DNA of 64,000 nt. It comes from an uncultured Bacteroidales bacterium. Lineage in GTDB: Bacteria > Bacteroidota > Bacteroidia > Bacteroidales > F082. Positions within the stretch are counted from its first letter, which is position 1. Each line of letters starts with the position of its first letter. Shown here in pieces: positions 61,700-64,000 of this stretch. The stretch lies in NCBI GenBank assembly GCA_947303395.1, contig CAMYYD010000010.1, positions 1 through 64,000 of the forward strand, in the 5' to 3' direction. Position numbers and translations under genes: made by a program. The notes below the pieces were generated by a model. It searched no databases. It had not been told where the DNA came from and was given only the letters and a program-made list of their open reading frames with translations.

Positions 61700-63391
61700 T
61701 TATTCCAAATTTCCTATAAGCACTCCGCTCACCATCCAATGTGAGAAGCTGCCGCCTTCGTCAGCACCTTGAGGGATAGCTATTGTAATGGTATGATGTC
61801 CAGGTTTTAAATCGTTCAAGTCGAAATATACAGGGTTTGTTGCCGTTCCAGGACACCAGCCGGAACGCGACAAATCGGATGATGACACTCCGTTCCAGAA
61901 ATTGCCTGAAACAGGGTTAAACTCACGGTAAGTCGCACAGTCACAACGCCATGGAGTGTATTTGAACACTTTCTCACCATCAATAATGATAGTGTTTTCT
62001 TTCGGGTTGAACTCATCGCCTCCACCCCAGCCTCCATGACCGGTTGTGATATATCTAAGTCTAAGATTCTCAACGCCTTCTGGAATATCAAACTCAACCT
62101 TTAAACTATCCGTTTGGAACAGTCGCCCGTAATTCTGTCCCGACATCTCCATCACATTGCAGGTGTTGAACAATGGCAGGCTCCAACGACAGTTTTTCGA
62201 AATATCACCGTCATAATCCTGCGGATATGCCACCAAATCGAGCGATACCTTATGTCCGCCGCCGTCATAATTGCCGATGAACGCACCAATCAAAACATCG
62301 CCTGAGAGACGATCGGAAAGCTCTGTAACCTCCATCTTGTAATAAGCCTCATCCTGCCATTCAAGACCGTCAATCTGCACCCTGTCGTTGAAGTGATTCA
62401 CACCAAACGGAGTGAAAAACCTCATTAGCTCCACAACAGGCATATAGTCGTCAGTCAGGCTGATTCCTTGATACTTTTTTCCATTTTTATCATATTGATA
62501 CGGAATAACTTGAATACTATCTATTAAAGCATTACTTAAAGATAGTTTTCTATCCATTGGAATGACAAAAACAGAGCCGGAACGGTCGTAAGCGTCGCCA
62601 TTTGAACGCTGATGCAGCTCCGCAAAAATCTGATAATGCTCTGGCAAAACGGGCAAGTTCACCCGTTTCAAAATGATGGTTCCCCATGAAAAATGTAGCA
62701 CCGTATCGAACGGAATCTCGCCATTGAATTTATCTATTTTCGCAAAATGAATCTGCTCGTCGTCGAAAATTTTCGTACGCACAATCAGCTTGTCCTTATT
62801 TATCTGGTTCAGCTCCTTCCCTGTCTTCCTAACTCCAAGATTATCAGGAATTAAACTCTTTTTCAGCTTCTTGTCTTTCTTTATTGACTTCAAATCCATG
62901 ATACGGTTTCCGTTTATCGCCTGACGAACCATCACGCCTTTCAGATAGCCGCGCGATGTAACCGGAGAAGCGTCAAAACCAAGGCTTTCTGTCATCCAGA
63001 CCTCAATTGTATTAGAATTGATCGAAGTTTTGTATTTCTTGCAGTCGTAACCCAAAATCTTCTCAGCACCGACTTCTTTAAACTCTACATCGTTAGTTTT
63101 CAACGAGTAAGCATAAAAATACGATTCACCATCCTGATAATTCATCTGGATATATACCGAATCCAAGTCATAATCCACGTACGTGAAATCTGTCGAAACA
63201 CCATCAATGAGCTTTCCTTTAAACTCTTGGATATCATTGATTTTCAATTGATTTTTAAATCTTTGAACTTCACGGAAAGTAGTGTCTCCGCTATCAGATC
63301 CGAGCATATATGATTGATAAACAAGGCGTTGCTGTGCAGCCATCGTCATCACGGCAAAGAAGACACCTAATAATATTATTGTACGTTTCAT
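61700..63391 (-). CDS. PNGase F-like peptide-N-glycosidase with additional N-terminal domain
   Basis: TTGHGGWGGGDEFNPKENTIIIDGEKVFKYTPWRCDCATYREFNP...SSSDLSRSGWCPGTATNPVYFDL; the track start at 63409 is TTG, ATG with signal peptide at 63391. Confidence 0.85.
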   Translation of the reverse strand: MKRTIILLGVFFAVMTMAAQQRLVYQSYMLGSDSGDTTFREVQRFKNQLKINDIQEFKGKLIDGVSTDFTYVDYDLDSVYIQMNYQDGESYFYAYSLKTNDVEFKEVGAEKILGYDCKKYKTSINSNTIEVWMTESLGFDASPVTSRGYLKGVMVRQAINGNRIMDLKSIKKDKKLKKSLIPDNLGVRKTGKELNQINKDKLIVRTKIFDDEQIHFAKIDKFNGEIPFDTVLHFSWGTIILKRVNLPVLPEHYQIFAELHQRSNGDAYDRSGSVFVIPMDRKLSLSNALIDSIQVIPYQYDKNGKKYQGISLTDDYMPVVELMRFFTPFGVNHFNDRVQIDGLEWQDEAYYKMEVTELSDRLSGDVLIGAFIGNYDGGGHKVSLDLVAYPQDYDGDISKNCRWSLPLFNTCNVMEMSGQNYGRLFQTDSLKVEFDIPEGVENLRLRYITTGHGGWGGGDEFNPKENTIIIDGEKVFKYTPWRCDCATYREFNPVSGNFWNGVSSSDLSRSGWCPGTATNPVYFDLNDLKPGHHTITIAIPQGADEGGSFSHWMVSGVLIGNLE

Positions 63392-63403
63392 TTTGAAAAA
63401 TTT

Positions 63404-63434
63404 TTGCAAAGTTAAAAATAATCCCGTACATTTG
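63404..63434 (+). promoter_or_regulatory. Bacteroidetes-type promoter
   Basis: TTG (63404) - 20 nt - TACATTTG (63427-63434), upstream of ATG 63467. Confidence 0.6.
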
Positions 63435-63466
63435 CAAAATAAAATGACAAATCAAATATTTTTAAT

Positions 63467-64000
63467 ATGAGAAGATTACTATTACCTATCGCATTGATTA
63501 TGTTAATGTTACAGTCATGCGGTGACGCTTCGAAGCCGAAAGCTCCGGTGCGTGAAAACATCAAACTCACATCCGACATCCAAACTCCTGAAGTGCTTTG
63601 GAGCATGGGCAGAATCGGCGAATTTTCGGTCTCAGCCGACGGTTCAACGGTCGTTTACAACGTAACAGATTACGACGTTGCCAGCAACAAAGGATTCTCA
63701 AGGATTTACATCATGGATGCTTACGGCAATAACCTGAAATGTCTCACAACTGGCAGTTTCAGCGAATACAGCCCGACATTCACACCTTCAGGCAGCATCG
63801 CCTTCATGACAGCAACAAGCGGCGACATGCAGCTTTGGGAGATGGACATTCAGGGTAAAAATCGTAAGCAAATCACTGATATTCAAGACGGTATCACTGG
63901 CTTTAAGTACAGTCCTGATGGCAATTACATAGTATATTCAGCTGAGGTGAAAATCAAGGAAACCGTTGCCGACATCTACCCTGACCTTCAGCTTTCGTCA
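63467..64000 (+). CDS. S9-type peptidase/PD40 beta-propeller lipoprotein, N-terminal part (runs off the window; absent from the ORF track)
   Basis: MRRLLLPIALIMLMLQSCGDASKPKAPVRENIKLTSDIQTPEVLWSMGRIGEFSVSADGSTVVYNVTDYDVASNKGFSRIYIMDAYG...; open to the window end. Confidence 0.8.
   Translation, partial: MRRLLLPIALIMLMLQSCGDASKPKAPVRENIKLTSDIQTPEVLWSMGRIGEFSVSADGSTVVYNVTDYDVASNKGFSRIYIMDAYGNNLKCLTTGSFSEYSPTFTPSGSIAFMTATSGDMQLWEMDIQGKNRKQITDIQDGITGFKYSPDGNYIVYSAEVKIKETVADIYPDLQLSS

Overview
The window looks like a chromosomal segment from an uncultured Bacteroidales-type bacterium (T9SS C-terminal domains, TAnnTTTG-type promoters, NfeD/SPFH, Mpl, TamB). Main blocks, left to right: (1) a minus-strand lysine-to-butyrate block: etfA (partial), etfB, acyl-CoA dehydrogenase, hbd, crt, CoA-transferase subunit B, a low-GC small ORF, and kamE without kamD. 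(2) gltS-like/uvrB/rhomboid/mutL. (3) An FecBCD-type ABC importer. (4) Two Omp28-like T9SS proteins flanking an amidohydrolase and Mpl. (5) xerD, a LolC/E-like permease, a NamZ/DUF1343 protein, an aminotransferase and a DUF1573 protein. (6) tRNA-Met(CAT), then an EcoRII-like restriction-modification cassette (Vsr, EcoRII-type REase, Dcm-type MTase) plus two AT-rich unknown ORFs. (7) A split transketolase. (8) RluA, NfeD, SPFH, YbaK, arginine deiminase, and a TPR sensor-like protein. (9) Two large T9SS proteins that share a GLUG/C-terminal module but have different N-terminal modules. Each carries an in-frame palindrome at the equivalent position. (10) Tricorn protease, AddA/RecB-like helicase-nuclease, TamB, TsaD and dGTPase. 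(11) A PEGA/FGE/FISUMP protein and a PNGase F-like protein. (12) The start of an S9-type peptidase. I found no CRISPR array, transposase, prophage or rRNA. The most unusual signals are the paired in-frame palindromes in the T9SS paralogs, an 80-nt octamer-periodic hairpin inside the butyrate operon, and the tRNA-adjacent RM cassette with unknown passengers. I did not find a clearly undescribed multi-gene system that the sequence alone can support.
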